Shown: piece by piece, positions 53,575-62,532 of the stretch
Layout of the letters: the number at the start of each line of letters is the position of its first letter
How positions within the stretch are numbered: the first letter of the stretch is position 1
Assembly (NCBI RefSeq): GCF_013408335.1
Contig: NZ_JACBZR010000001.1
Coordinates: 1,240,001 to 1,304,000, forward strand
Direction of reading: 5' to 3'
From: Nocardioides panzhihuensis
GTDB lineage: Bacteria; Actinomycetota; Actinomycetes; Propionibacteriales; Nocardioidaceae
Length of the DNA: 64,000 bases
The notes under the pieces: model-generated
Told to the model about the DNA's origin: nothing
Database searches by the model: none
What the model saw: only the letters and a program-made list of their open reading frames with translations
Translations under genes and position numbers: made by a program

Positions 53575-53909
53575 CGGGGCGGGCATTTTCCCTCGCTGGT
53601 GGGGGAGTGCTGCTCTGCCTGGACCGGAAGCCGCGCAGAATCCCGCCTGGGTAGCGATGTTCGGCTTCGCGTGGGCGGATAGTGCCGCAGAACCTTGACC
53701 TGGCGGGAATCTGTCTGCACCCCGCGGTGGACGGGGACGAGGCCCTCGAGCTCGCAGGATCACCAGGCGCAGAATCGCGCCCTGGTGGGGAAGTGCGGGC
53801 GCGTCGACGCAGACCACCGCGCACAACGCTTCCCTGGCGGTGAAGTGCAAGCGCCGACAACGACCCCGCCCGAGCGGGGTTCGTTCTCGCGAAGCCGGCG
53901 ACCAGCCGC
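53575..53909. repeat. 335-bp gap with five or six degenerate repeat units
   Basis: Read on the minus strand, units resemble GCACTTCCCCACCAGGG followed by CGCGATTCTGCGC. Clear cases lie near 53818-53850, 53767-53797, 53688-53712, 53633-53660 and 53583-53612. They share a CCACCAGG or CCGCCAGG centre and a TTCTGCGC or TTGTGCGC end. Spacing is irregular (about 50-80 bp). A hairpin (CCCCGC-CCGA-GCGGGG) lies near 53867-53882. No gene is supported in this stretch. Confidence 0.7.
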
Positions 53910-55361
53910 CTAGCTCAGCAGCGAGCTCGGGATCTGCCCGTGGCGTACCCGCTGGGGGTGGTTGCCGACGTCCAGGTAGGCGAGCTCCTCACCGGTGCGG
54001 AAGTCGATCACCGCGACCGCGTCGGCGTCCGACAACGAGGCCCAGCAGGTGTTGCCGAGGCCCTCGGTGGTCCAGTAGGGCTTGCCGTAGTAGTTGCCGG
54101 TGGTCTCCTCGTCCAGCGTCTTGTACTCGCCGGTCGTGCGGTCGACCATCGCGACGTAGTCGTCCATCGTGCCGGCGGCGCACAGCGTCTTGCCCTTGGC
54201 GTCGATAGAGAGCCCGTGGTGGGCGGAGTCGTTGACGTAGAGCTCGCGCGGCAGGTTGGTGCGCTTGGGGAGCGGGATGACTCGCGTGACGGCGCCGGTG
54301 CGGGGCTCCTCGATTGAACCGGTGGAGTAGCCGACCGTGCCGTCGATGTCGGCCGCCTGGGTGTCGAACTCGACCAGGCCGTGCAGGAACGACATCTGGA
54401 AGTAGATGAACCGCTCCCCGGGCGCGACCGCCATGGGACGTACGGCCGAGGAGATCGAGGCGTAGCCGGCCTCCTCCAGCTCCTTGCCCATCTCCCAGCG
54501 CTGCGAGATCGCGAAGGTGGACTCGTCGACGATCTCGAACCAGCGGTCGCCCTTGATCGCATCGTGGATCGGGCCGATCTTGATCGGCGGGATCAGGTCG
54601 GTGCCGGGGATGTTGCCGAGGCCGAGCTGGTCGAGGCGGTGTCCTGAGCTTGTCGAAGGGTTGACCAGCGGCAGCGAGTCCAGCGAGAGCTCCTTCTGGT
54701 CGCCGGGGAGGTAGACGCGCCCGATGGAGGCATGGAAGATGCGCGAGCCGTCCTTCGAGTAGTTGTTCTCGTGAGGTGTCTCGCCGGACTCGAACGTACG
54801 CAGCCGCTCACCCGTCCGCGGGTCACCTTCGCCGCCCATCCAGTATTCGTGCACCGATCGTGAGGTCGAGTCGGAGACCAGCAGCTTGGTGCCGTCAGGG
54901 GAGAGGCCCATGTGGTCGGTGCGGTGGCCGTCCATCTGCTGCTCGACCACGACGGAGTCGGGCGAGCCCGCGAGCGCCTTCTCGATGTCGATCCAGACCA
55001 CGTCGGCGAGGCTGGGGCGCGAGACCGCCAGCAGCTTGCCGTCGCGCGTGGTGAACATGTCGTCGACGAGCTGGTCGTTGCCTTCACCGGGGCCGTAGCG
55101 GACCAGGTAGTACATCGCCAGCCGCTCGGGGTCCTTGTGGATCTCGGCGATCTCCTCGTCCTTGTCCGGCACCAGGTCGATGCCCTTGCGGACCACCTGG
55201 AGGCCGCGAGCGTCGACGATCGAGGCCGTCCCGTCCCAGTTGTTGCCCACGATCATCACGTCCCGAAGCGCCTGTGGCGGGGCCGCGCTCAGAGCAGGGG
55301 CGGCCGCGGTGAGCGAGAAGACGAAGAGCATGGCGACGGTGACTGCTGCCGCACGACGCAT
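53910..55361 (-). CDS. Secreted beta-propeller (YncE-like) protein
   Basis: 483 aa with a clear Sec signal peptide (M-R-R-A-A-A-V-T-V-A-M-L-F-V-F-S-L, cleavage expected after A-L-S-A-A). The mature part has repeated W-D/D-G blades such as N-W-D-G-T-A-S-I-V-D, H-M-G-L-S-P-D-G-T-K-L-L-V-S-D and H-H-G-L-S-I-D-A-K-G-K-T-L-C-A-A-G. No enzymatic motif is seen; it may be a binding protein of the cell surface. V-N-P-S-T-S-S-G-H-R near residue 236 is encoded by a widespread palindromic repeat. Confidence 0.8.
   Translation of the reverse strand: MRRAAAVTVAMLFVFSLTAAAPALSAAPPQALRDVMIVGNNWDGTASIVDARGLQVVRKGIDLVPDKDEEIAEIHKDPERLAMYYLVRYGPGEGNDQLVDDMFTTRDGKLLAVSRPSLADVVWIDIEKALAGSPDSVVVEQQMDGHRTDHMGLSPDGTKLLVSDSTSRSVHEYWMGGEGDPRTGERLRTFESGETPHENNYSKDGSRIFHASIGRVYLPGDQKELSLDSLPLVNPSTSSGHRLDQLGLGNIPGTDLIPPIKIGPIHDAIKGDRWFEIVDESTFAISQRWEMGKELEEAGYASISSAVRPMAVAPGERFIYFQMSFLHGLVEFDTQAADIDGTVGYSTGSIEEPRTGAVTRVIPLPKRTNLPRELYVNDSAHHGLSIDAKGKTLCAAGTMDDYVAMVDRTTGEYKTLDEETTGNYYGKPYWTTEGLGNTCWASLSDADAVAVIDFRTGEELAYLDVGNHPQRVRHGQIPSSLLS
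54638..54660 (-). repeat. CTTCGACAAGCTCAGG-type palindromic repeat inside the beta-propeller gene
   Basis: CCCTTCGACAAGCTCAGGAC on the minus strand matches a very common bacterial dispersed palindrome (recollection). Here it is translated in frame as P-S-T-S-S-G-H between the blades of the propeller. Confidence 0.7.
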
Positions 55362-55475
55362 CGTGGGACCTCCTGGGGGATTCGGTTATCTCGAAGACAA
55401 CCCCGCGGGCGGCACGGAAGTTACGGGCGTCACGCCCGGAGCGACCCGCTGAGTGGAACGCCGATGACGGCGGTC

Positions 55476-56099
55476 TCAGAAGCCGAGGCTGGCGTTCTCC
55501 AGCTGGGTGATCTTCTCCGCGGGCCCGTCGAACGAGAGCCCGCGCACCGCGTGCCGCCCGAAGCAGAAGAGGATGAGCTCACCGACCGGACCGGTGATGG
55601 TGACCGGTTCGTCGCCGGCTCGCAGGGTGGCGGTGTCGGTGCCGTTGCTGACCACCACCGGCGTGTTGGCGGGTCGGACCAGGCCCTTGCCGAGCAGCTT
55701 CAGGGTGCGCCAGAGGTCACGTTCGGCGGCGGAGGGGAGCGTACGCGGCTCCCAGCCGCTCTGGGCGCGGCGGAGATCCTCGTGGTGGACGAAGAACTCC
55801 ACCGTGTTGACCACCCTGTCGATCGGCGCGATCGAGTAGAGGGTGCCCTTCGGGTCGCGGAGACGATCGGCGAGATCTTCGAGCGGCTGTGCGGCGTAGG
55901 CAGCTTCCGCCCTCCTCAGCGCGGGCTCGAGCGGAGGCAGGAAGATGCCCGGCGCGGCCCACGGGCGCCGCTCACGCACCAGCAGGTGCACGATCAGGTC
56001 CTTGACGTCCCAACCCTCGCAGAGGGTCGGTGCCACTGGCCCGAGAGAGACGGCGGTGTCACACAGGGCGAGGCGCTCGGAGCGCGCGAAGGAAGCCAC
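55476..56099 (-). CDS. TIGR03085 family (DinB/maleylpyruvate isomerase-like) metal-binding protein
   Basis: 207 aa from GTG 56099. The N-terminal E-R-L-A-L-C-D-T-A with T-L-C-E-G-W-D-V-K-D-L-I-V-H-L identifies the mycothiol-dependent DinB-like superfamily (D-L-V-x-H motif). T-V-E-F-F-V-H-H-E-D-L-R-R gives the other metal ligands. The reaction is unknown. Convergent with nothing; it lies between the beta-propeller gene (same strand) and the ABC genes (divergent). Confidence 0.85.
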   Translation of the reverse strand: MASFARSERLALCDTAVSLGPVAPTLCEGWDVKDLIVHLLVRERRPWAAPGIFLPPLEPALRRAEAAYAAQPLEDLADRLRDPKGTLYSIAPIDRVVNTVEFFVHHEDLRRAQSGWEPRTLPSAAERDLWRTLKLLGKGLVRPANTPVVVSNGTDTATLRAGDEPVTITGPVGELILFCFGRHAVRGLSFDGPAEKITQLENASLGF

Positions 56100-56185
56100 G
56101 GCCGCACCCTATCGAGCCGTCCGGTGATGGGCGGCCTCTAAAAGATTCGTCGCATAGACGGTGCTGGCCTAGGCTTTACCTCGAG

Positions 56186-57967
56186 ATGAGCGACGAGGAT
56201 CCAACACCCCAGCGGGCCACCACGACCGACGGGTTCAAGGTCCTCGGGGTAGCCATCAGGCGCGAATGGGCGGTCTTCACGCTCTCGACCCTCGGATCCG
56301 CGCTCTTCGGCGCGCTGACCGTCGCCGATGCCTGGGTGCTGGGCTGGTCCACCGACCATGTGCTGGTCCCGGCACTGCGCGACGGCGAGATCGGCGCCGG
56401 CTGGCTGTGGGCGGTGGTCGGGCTCTTCGTCGGCGTCGCGATCCTGCGAGCGGTCGGGGTGGTGGCACGACGCCTGGGCGCCGGGGTGATGCAGTACCGC
56501 ATGCAGGCGCACTCGCGCCGCGCGGTCACCCGGCAGTATCTGGCCCTCCCGCTCGCCTGGCACCACCGGCATCCGACCGGTGAGCTGCTCTCCAACGCCA
56601 ACTCCGACGTCGAGGCGTCCTGGGCGCCGATCGCGCCCCTGCCGATGGCGGTCGGGACCCTCGCCATGATGATCATCGCGATCGGGCAGATGTTCTGGAC
56701 CGACGTCGTCCTGGCGTCGGTCGCGATCCTCGTCTTCCCCGCGGTCGTGGTCGTTAACCTGGTCTTCCAGCGCTTCTCCTCCCCGCTGATGACCCGTGCC
56801 CAGCAGCTGCGCGCGGAGCTCTCCGGGATCGCCCACGAGTCCTTCGACGGCGCCCTCGTCGTCAAGACGCTTGGGCGCGAGGCGGAGGAGACCACCCGCT
56901 TCCGGGACAAGGCCCAGGAGCTGCGGGACGTCAACACCCGTGCAGGCCGGATCCGCGCCGCGTTCGACCCGATCCTGGCCTCCCTGCCCAACATCGGGGT
57001 GCTCGCCGTCCTGGTGGTCGGGGTCGGCCGGGTCTCCAGCGGCGCCGCCGCCCCCGGCGACGTCGTCCAGATCGGCTTCCTGCTCACCATCGTCGCCTTC
57101 CCGATCCGCTCCTTCGGCTGGCTGCTGGGAGAGTTCCCGCGCAGCGTGGTCGGCTACCGGCGGGTGCAGCGGGTGCTGGACGCGACCGGACGCCTGACCT
57201 ACGGCAAGGCGAGGACGAGCCGCGAGTCCACCGGCGCGCGCCTGCGGGTCGACGGCATCTCCTACGCCTACGCCGACGGCCCGACCCTCCTCGACGGTGT
57301 CGACTTCGAGGTCGAGCCCGGCCGCACCGTCGCGATCGTCGGCGAGACCGCCTCCGGCAAGAGCACCCTGACGATGCTGCTGGCCCGTCTGGTCGACCCG
57401 GAGACGGGCCGGATCACCCTCGACGGCACCGACCTGCGCGACCTGGACGCGGGGGAGTGGGCGCGGGTGGCGGCTCTGGTGCCGCAGACCGCCTTCGTCT
57501 TCGACGACTCCGTGCGCGGCAACGTCACCCTCGGGGCCGACGTCACCGACGACGAGGTCTGGTCCGCGCTCAAGGCTGCCGAGGCCGCCGGCTTCGTCAC
57601 GGCGCTGCCGAACGGCCTCGACACCACCCTCGGCGAGCGCGGCGCGAGCCTCTCCGGAGGGCAACGGCAGCGCCTGGCGCTGGCCCGAGCCCTGGTACGC
57701 CGCCCGAGACTGCTGATCCTCGACGATGCCACCTCGGCGGTCGACCCCGAGGTCGAGCAGCGCATCCTCGCCGCGCTGCGGGACGGGGCCAACGACACCA
57801 GCCTCATCGTGGTCGCCTACCGCAAGGCCACGATCGCGCTCGCCGACGAGGTCGTGCATCTCGAGGGCGGCCGCGTCCGCGACCGCGGCACCCACACCGA
57901 GCTGCTCGCCCGCGACGAGTCCTATGCCCGCCTGGTCAACGCCTACGAGACCCCGGAGGTGGTTTAG
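56186..57967 (+). CDS. ABC exporter subunit with degenerate ATPase site
   Basis: 593 aa from ATG 56186. Six transmembrane helices (about 25-300) and a nucleotide-binding domain: Walker A G-E-T-A-S-G-K-S-T, signature L-S-G-G-Q-R-Q-R, Walker B L-L-I-L-D-D-A-T-S. The catalytic Glu after Walker B is replaced by Asp, and the switch His is replaced by Tyr (V-V-A-Y-R-K-A). This marks the degenerate partner of a heterodimeric exporter whose other half follows at 58132. Substrate unknown. Confidence 0.9.
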   Translation: MSDEDPTPQRATTTDGFKVLGVAIRREWAVFTLSTLGSALFGALTVADAWVLGWSTDHVLVPALRDGEIGAGWLWAVVGLFVGVAILRAVGVVARRLGAGVMQYRMQAHSRRAVTRQYLALPLAWHHRHPTGELLSNANSDVEASWAPIAPLPMAVGTLAMMIIAIGQMFWTDVVLASVAILVFPAVVVVNLVFQRFSSPLMTRAQQLRAELSGIAHESFDGALVVKTLGREAEETTRFRDKAQELRDVNTRAGRIRAAFDPILASLPNIGVLAVLVVGVGRVSSGAAAPGDVVQIGFLLTIVAFPIRSFGWLLGEFPRSVVGYRRVQRVLDATGRLTYGKARTSRESTGARLRVDGISYAYADGPTLLDGVDFEVEPGRTVAIVGETASGKSTLTMLLARLVDPETGRITLDGTDLRDLDAGEWARVAALVPQTAFVFDDSVRGNVTLGADVTDDEVWSALKAAEAAGFVTALPNGLDTTLGERGASLSGGQRQRLALARALVRRPRLLILDDATSAVDPEVEQRILAALRDGANDTSLIVVAYRKATIALADEVVHLEGGRVRDRGTHTELLARDESYARLVNAYETPEVV

Positions 57968-58130
57968 GCCGTGTCCATCAACCCGGAAGCGTCGGCCGAG
58001 CGCCGCCCATCACGCGCCCTGGCGGCGTTGTCGTCGGTCGACGGCCAACACCGGGCCGCCTCCCTCCTCCGCCTTGCCAGGCCACGCGCTGGACAACGCT
58101 CGACTCGACGCCGGATTGAAGGACACGACC
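57967..58130. mobile_element. MITE-like inverted-repeat element between the ABC genes
   Basis: The left end GGCCGTGTCCATCAACCCGG and the right end (reverse complement) GGTCGTGTCCTTCAATCCGG agree at 17 of 20 positions. The core, CTGGCGGCGTTG and later CGCCTTGCCAGGCCACGCG, has the same block order as the element at 11781-11946. It fills the 164 bp between two co-oriented genes of one transporter, so it may alter their relative expression. No coding capacity. Confidence 0.72.
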
Positions 58131-58131
58131 T

Positions 58132-59949
58132 ATGACCGCGACTCTCGAGCCCGAGACCCGGGTCGGTAGCGGCGAGGACCTCGGTGCCATCGAGACCATC
58201 CGCCGAGGCATCAAGCACTCCCCGGAGCTGGTCGAGGGCATCCGCGGGACCATGGCCCTGGCCGTGCTCGCGAGCGTCGGCCAGGTCGTCGTACCCGTCG
58301 TGGTCCAGCAGACCCTCGACAACGGGCTGAGCGGCGCGGGCGGACCCGACCTCGGCTACGTCCTGCGCGCCGGCCTCATCGCGCTGGTCGCCATCGCCGT
58401 CACGGGCTGGGCGTCGTTCATGATGACCAGCCGGCTCTTCACCGCCGCCGAGCGGGGCCTGGCCACGCTGCGTACCAAGGCATTCCGGCACGTCCACGAC
58501 CTGCCGATGCTCACCCAGTCGACGGAGCACCGCGGTGCGCTGGTCTCGCGGGTGACCAGCGACGTCGACCAGGTAAGCCAGTTCATCGTCTTCGGTGGTC
58601 TGCTCTTCATCATCAGCATCGGGCAGATGCTGATCGCCACCATCGTGATGGTGGTCTACTCCTGGCAGCTCGCGATCCTGGTGTGGCTCTGCTTCGGCCC
58701 GCTCTTCCTGAGCCTGCGGTTCTTCCAGCGCAAGCTGTCCGCGGCCTACACGCTCTCCCGCCGCCAGGTCGCGAAGATGCTCTCCGCGGTCTCCGAGCCG
58801 GTCGTCGGCGCCGCCGTGGTGAAGGCCTACGCCGTCGAGGACCGCACCCAGGAGCGCATCGACCGCGAGATCCATGCCACCAGCGCCGCCCAGATCAAGG
58901 CGCAGGCCTACACCTCTGTCTTCTTCAGTCTCGGTGGCCTCTCCGGAGGCCTCGCCAACGCCGGCGTGATCGTCGGCGGCGTCCTGCTGGCGCTGGCCTA
59001 CCGGGGCACCGGCGGCGAGCTGAGCGTCGGCGAGATCCTGGCGTTCGCGTTCCTGGTGACGCTGTTCGTCGGCCCCGTCCAGATGGGCACCCAGATCCTC
59101 ACCGACGCGCAGAACGCGATCGCCTCCTGGCGACGCACGATCGGCATCCTGGACACGCCCGCCGACCTCGTCGATCCCGGCCCGTCCGGTGTGGTCCTGC
59201 CGCGCGGCCCGCTCTCGATCGAGTTCGACGCGGTCACCTTCGCCTACCCCGGCGGCCGTCCGGTCCTCCACGACATCTCCTTCGAGATCGCGCCCGGGCG
59301 CAGGGTCGCCGTGGTCGGCGAGACCGGCTCGGGGAAGTCGACCATCGCCAAGCTGCTCACCAGGGTCATGGACGTCACCCACGGGCAGGTCCGCCTCGAC
59401 GGCGTGGACGTACGCGAGGTCGGCAACGCCTCGCTGCGCACCAGCGTCGTGCTCGTCCCGCAGGAGGGCTTCCTCTTCGACTCCACCCTCGCCGAGAACG
59501 TACGCTACGGCCGGCTGTCCGCGACCGACGAGGAGATCGTGGAAGCGGCTCGGGTGCTCGGCCTCGGCGACTGGCTGGCCGGCCTCCCCGACGGCGTTCG
59601 CACCAACGTCGGCCAGCGGGGTGAGTCGCTCTCGGCCGGCGAGCGGCAGCTCGTGGCCCTGCTGCGCGCCCAGCTCGCCGATCCCGACCTGCTGGTCCTC
59701 GACGAGGCCACCTCCGCCGTCGACCCACGCCTGGAGATGCGGATCAACCGCGCCCTGGAGCGGCTGATGAGCGGACGCACCTCGGTCACCATCGCCCATC
59801 GCCTGTCCACCGCCGAGGCTGCTGACGAGGTGCTCGTCATCGACGCCGGTCACCTCGCTCAGCGCGGCCCGCACGCCGACCTGGTGGCGCAGGCGGGCTC
59901 GACGTACGCACGCCTGCACTCCTCCTGGGTCGCTCAGCAGGGCAGCTGA
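58132..59949 (+). CDS. ABC exporter subunit with consensus Walker B
   Basis: 605 aa. Six transmembrane helices and a nucleotide-binding domain with Walker A G-E-T-G-S-G-K-S-T, Walker B L-L-V-L-D-E-A-T-S and switch H in I-A-H-R-L-S. The signature is altered to L-S-A-G-E-R-Q-L. Paired with the upstream subunit, one composite site is consensus (this Walker A/B plus the partner's LSGGQ) and the other is degenerate, the known layout of heterodimeric multidrug/lipid exporters. Substrate unknown. Confidence 0.91.
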   Translation: MTATLEPETRVGSGEDLGAIETIRRGIKHSPELVEGIRGTMALAVLASVGQVVVPVVVQQTLDNGLSGAGGPDLGYVLRAGLIALVAIAVTGWASFMMTSRLFTAAERGLATLRTKAFRHVHDLPMLTQSTEHRGALVSRVTSDVDQVSQFIVFGGLLFIISIGQMLIATIVMVVYSWQLAILVWLCFGPLFLSLRFFQRKLSAAYTLSRRQVAKMLSAVSEPVVGAAVVKAYAVEDRTQERIDREIHATSAAQIKAQAYTSVFFSLGGLSGGLANAGVIVGGVLLALAYRGTGGELSVGEILAFAFLVTLFVGPVQMGTQILTDAQNAIASWRRTIGILDTPADLVDPGPSGVVLPRGPLSIEFDAVTFAYPGGRPVLHDISFEIAPGRRVAVVGETGSGKSTIAKLLTRVMDVTHGQVRLDGVDVREVGNASLRTSVVLVPQEGFLFDSTLAENVRYGRLSATDEEIVEAARVLGLGDWLAGLPDGVRTNVGQRGESLSAGERQLVALLRAQLADPDLLVLDEATSAVDPRLEMRINRALERLMSGRTSVTIAHRLSTAEAADEVLVIDAGHLAQRGPHADLVAQAGSTYARLHSSWVAQQGS

Positions 59950-59959
59950 GACCGACAGC

Positions 59960-60361
59960 TCAGGCGTCCCACCACGACAGGTGGGCGGCTGCTTCGGCAG
60001 CGGGCTCGATGATCTCCCAGACCTCGGCGATCAGCTCGTCCTCGAACCGGCAGATGTCGACGACGGTGATCTCGGGCCCACCCGGCAGCCGGCGACGCCT
60101 GTGCATCACGACGTGGTCGCCGGAGGCCAGCACGTGCTTCACCTCGACCTCCATACCGGCGATCCGCTCGAGCGAGCCGCGGACGGCGCTGAGCCACTGA
60201 TCCTTGGTGGACGACGTCGCGTCCGGTCGATGGTGACGGAAGCCCGGGGCGAGCAGCTGCTCGACCGGACCGGTGTCCCCGGTCGCGACGAGCCCTGCGA
60301 AGGCGGCGGTGAAGGTCGTCACGGCGTCTGTGGGTGTGCTGGATGTGCTCTGTGTGGTCAT
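59960..60361 (-). CDS. NTF2-like/SnoaL ester cyclase family protein
   Basis: 133 aa from ATG 60361. A cone-shaped NTF2 fold is indicated by V-T-T-F-T-A-A-F-A-G-L-V-A-T-G-D, L-L-A-P-G-F-R-H-H and the closing F-E-D-E-L-I-A-E-V-W-E-I. Members bind or isomerise small molecules; the substrate is unknown. It is divergent from the XRE regulator with an 86-bp gap, and may be its target. Confidence 0.82.
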   Translation of the reverse strand: MTTQSTSSTPTDAVTTFTAAFAGLVATGDTGPVEQLLAPGFRHHRPDATSSTKDQWLSAVRGSLERIAGMEVEVKHVLASGDHVVMHRRRRLPGGPEITVVDICRFEDELIAEVWEIIEPAAEAAAHLSWWDA

Positions 60362-60447
60362 GTCGCCAGTGTGTTGCGGGCCCGGACCGCTGTCGATGAC
60401 ATGGGAGTTCATGGCGCACGAGCGGCGGATGCGCGATCCTGAGGCCC

Positions 60448-61218
60448 ATGTACACGGTTGGCGAGATGCTGCGGGAATGGCGGCATCGTCGTCGCCTCAG
60501 CCAGCTCGACCTGGCGATCGCCGCGGACGTCTCGGCACGTCACGTCAGCCTGGTCGAGACCGGCAGGTCCCGCCCGAGCACTGACATGATCCTTCGGCTC
60601 GCCGACCAGCTCGACATTCCGCTCCGGGACCGCAACCAGCTCCTGCTCGCCGCCGGCTTCGCGCCGCGCTACACCCAGCGGCCGCTCGAGGACGATGCGC
60701 TCGCGGCCGCTCGCGAGGCGATCGGCCGGGTTCTGCGCGCCCACGAGCCGTACCCGGCTCTGGTGGTCGACCGCCGCTGGAACATCCTGATGACCAACCG
60801 CGCGGTGGACCAGTTCTTCGCCGACGTCGACCCCGAGCTGCTCGAGCCGCCCGTCAACCTCGTCCGCCTCGGTCTCCACCCTCGGGGGCTGGCCCCTCTG
60901 GTCGTCAACCTGGCCGACGTACGGGCGGTGTTCCGGGCGCGGGTCAGGCGGCAGCTCGCCGTCGTCGCGGACCCTGAGCTGACCCGGCTCTACGAGGAGG
61001 TCCTGGCCCCGGGCGGCCGGGACGAGGAGGCGGGGTCGCTCGCGCTCGAAGCCGATGTCGTGATCCCGATGACGCTTCGAGTCGACGGTCGCGAGCTGAA
61101 CCTCTTCTCGACCATCACCACCTTCGGGACCCCGATGGACATCACCCTCGACGAGGTGGCGATCGAGTCGTACTACCCGGCCGATGACGCCAGCGCCGCC
61201 TACTTCGCCGACAGGTAG
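60448..61218 (+). CDS. XRE-family regulator with MmyB-like ligand domain
   Basis: 256 aa. N-terminal HTH_3: L-R-E-W-R-H-R-R-R-L-S-Q-L-D-L-A, then S-A-R-H-V-S-L-V-E-T-G-R-S-R-P-S. The C-terminal MmyB-like PAS domain starts about residue 95 (P-Y-P-A-L-V-V-D-R-R-W-N-I-L-M-T-N). Such proteins often control a divergent oxidoreductase or ester-cyclase gene, here the NTF2-like gene. The ligand is unknown, possibly a fatty acid. Confidence 0.9.
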   Translation: MYTVGEMLREWRHRRRLSQLDLAIAADVSARHVSLVETGRSRPSTDMILRLADQLDIPLRDRNQLLLAAGFAPRYTQRPLEDDALAAAREAIGRVLRAHEPYPALVVDRRWNILMTNRAVDQFFADVDPELLEPPVNLVRLGLHPRGLAPLVVNLADVRAVFRARVRRQLAVVADPELTRLYEEVLAPGGRDEEAGSLALEADVVIPMTLRVDGRELNLFSTITTFGTPMDITLDEVAIESYYPADDASAAYFADR

Positions 61219-61329
61219 CAGCGAGGCTGGGCGGCGAGCGCGGTGGCAGGCCGCGGCTTTCGGGTCGCCGGGTTGTCGCGACGACATGCCGGTTGTGTCC
61301 GTGCTGTTGCCCGGCGGGATACTGGAGCC

Positions 61330-61698
61330 GTGACTAGACCCACGAGCGAGGGACTGGACCCCGCCATCGCCGACCGCCTCAAGCGTGACCCCGACGGGCT
61401 GGTGCCCGCGGTGGCGCAGCAGCATGACACCGGCGAGGTGCTGATGCTCGGGTACATGGACGACGAGGCGCTGGCGCGCACGCTCGCGACCGGCCGGGCG
61501 ACGTACTGGTCCCGCAGCCGGCAGGAGTACTGGGTCAAGGGAGAGACCTCCGGCCACCACCAGTACGTCAAGGAGGTGCGTCTGGACTGCGACGGCGACA
61601 CGATCCTGCTCAAGGTCGACCAGGTCGGCCCGGCCTGCCACACCGGCGACCACACCTGCTTCGACGCCGGCCTGCTCTCGCAGGGTGCGGTCTCGTGA
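61330..61698 (+). CDS. hisI: Phosphoribosyl-AMP cyclohydrolase
   Basis: 122 aa from GTG 61330, the monofunctional HisI size. Metal and substrate motifs: [27 protein letters not shown], and C-H-T-G-D-H-T-C-F with two zinc Cys. It opens the purine ring in step three of histidine synthesis. The stop overlaps the next gene (GTGA). trpE, expected here in related genomes, is absent. Confidence 0.95.
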   Translation: MTRPTSEGLDPAIADRLKRDPDGLVPAVAQQHDTGEVLMLGYMDDEALARTLATGRATYWSRSRQEYWVKGETSGHHQYVKEVRLDCDGDTILLKVDQVGPACHTGDHTCFDAGLLSQGAVS

Positions 61699-62243
61699 GG
61701 TCTTTCGGGCCGACCCTCACCGCCGGTCTCGTCGGCGCGGCGCTGGCCGCGTGGGCTGGCTCCAACGAGTGGGTCAAGGTGACCGCGCCGGCCCAGATGC
61801 CCGCCGACCTCAACGACTCTCCGGCCACCACCGGTCTGGCCCTGGTCGCCCTCGCGGCCTGGGGTGTGGTCCTGGTCACCCGTGGCCTCGTACGCCGCCT
61901 GGTGGCCGGCCTCGCCGGCCTGGCCGGGGTCGGGGTGATCGTCACCTTCTTCGGCCATCCCGGGATCGACGCGCTCGGCCGGGCGATCGACTCCGAGGTC
62001 GTGTGGGGCGAGACCGAGCACACCACCACCCTCTGGCCCTATCTCGCGCTCCTCGGCGCGGTCCTGACCGTGGCGGCGGCCGTCGCGGCCCTACGTCTGG
62101 CCCCTTCTTGGCCCGAGATGGGCCGGCGATACGACGCCCCGGCGACCGCGAAGGCCGAGCGGAAGCCGTTGGAGGAGCAGTCCACGATCGATGTCTGGAA
62201 GTCGTTGGACGAGGGTCGGGACCCGACGACGGGGGATCAATGA
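61695..62243 (+). CDS. Trp biosynthesis-associated membrane protein (TIGR02234)
   Basis: 182 aa with four transmembrane helices and the conserved [10 protein letters not shown] loop. It corresponds to the TIGR02234 family, found beside trp genes in Actinobacteria. Function unknown. It is coupled to hisI by GTGA and precedes HGxxPAAW by 73 bp. Confidence 0.88.
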   Translation: MRSFGPTLTAGLVGAALAAWAGSNEWVKVTAPAQMPADLNDSPATTGLALVALAAWGVVLVTRGLVRRLVAGLAGLAGVGVIVTFFGHPGIDALGRAIDSEVVWGETEHTTTLWPYLALLGAVLTVAAAVAALRLAPSWPEMGRRYDAPATAKAERKPLEEQSTIDVWKSLDEGRDPTTGDQ

Positions 62244-62316
62244 ATACACTGCAGCCAAGCCCCTCTGGATCGCTTCGGGCTTCGCTTCAGCAAAGAACTC
62301 GTAGAGGAGTCATCGC

Positions 62317-62517
62317 ATGTCCGCCAGCCACGGCAACACCCCGGCAGCCTGGATCGCAGTCGCGGTCGGCCTCCTCGGGTTCCTGATCGGCAGCGTCGCC
62401 ATGATGCTCGACCCGATCAGCTGGTTCATCTTCTGGGTGGGTGTGGCCGTCACCGTCGTCGGTGGCCTGCTCTTCATCGTGCTCGCCAAGCTCGGCTTCA
62501 ACACCGAGTCACACTGA
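62317..62517 (+). CDS. HGxxPAAW family small membrane protein
   Basis: 66 aa. The defining motif H-G-N-T-P-A-A-W lies at residues 5-12, followed by two transmembrane helices (about 13-30 and 36-56). The family is confined to Actinobacteria and lies in trp clusters (TrpX-like); its function is not established. AGGAG lies about 8 bp before the ATG. Confidence 0.9.
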   Translation: MSASHGNTPAAWIAVAVGLLGFLIGSVAMMLDPISWFIFWVGVAVTVVGGLLFIVLAKLGFNTESH

Positions 62518-62532
62518 ACCGGTGAGACAGCG

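Noticed and set aside
58210..58245. S-P-E-L-V-E-G segment in the ABC subunit as a repeat insertion
   Set aside because: The same residues are part of the normal N-terminus of this exporter family as I recall it, and the palindrome is not preserved.
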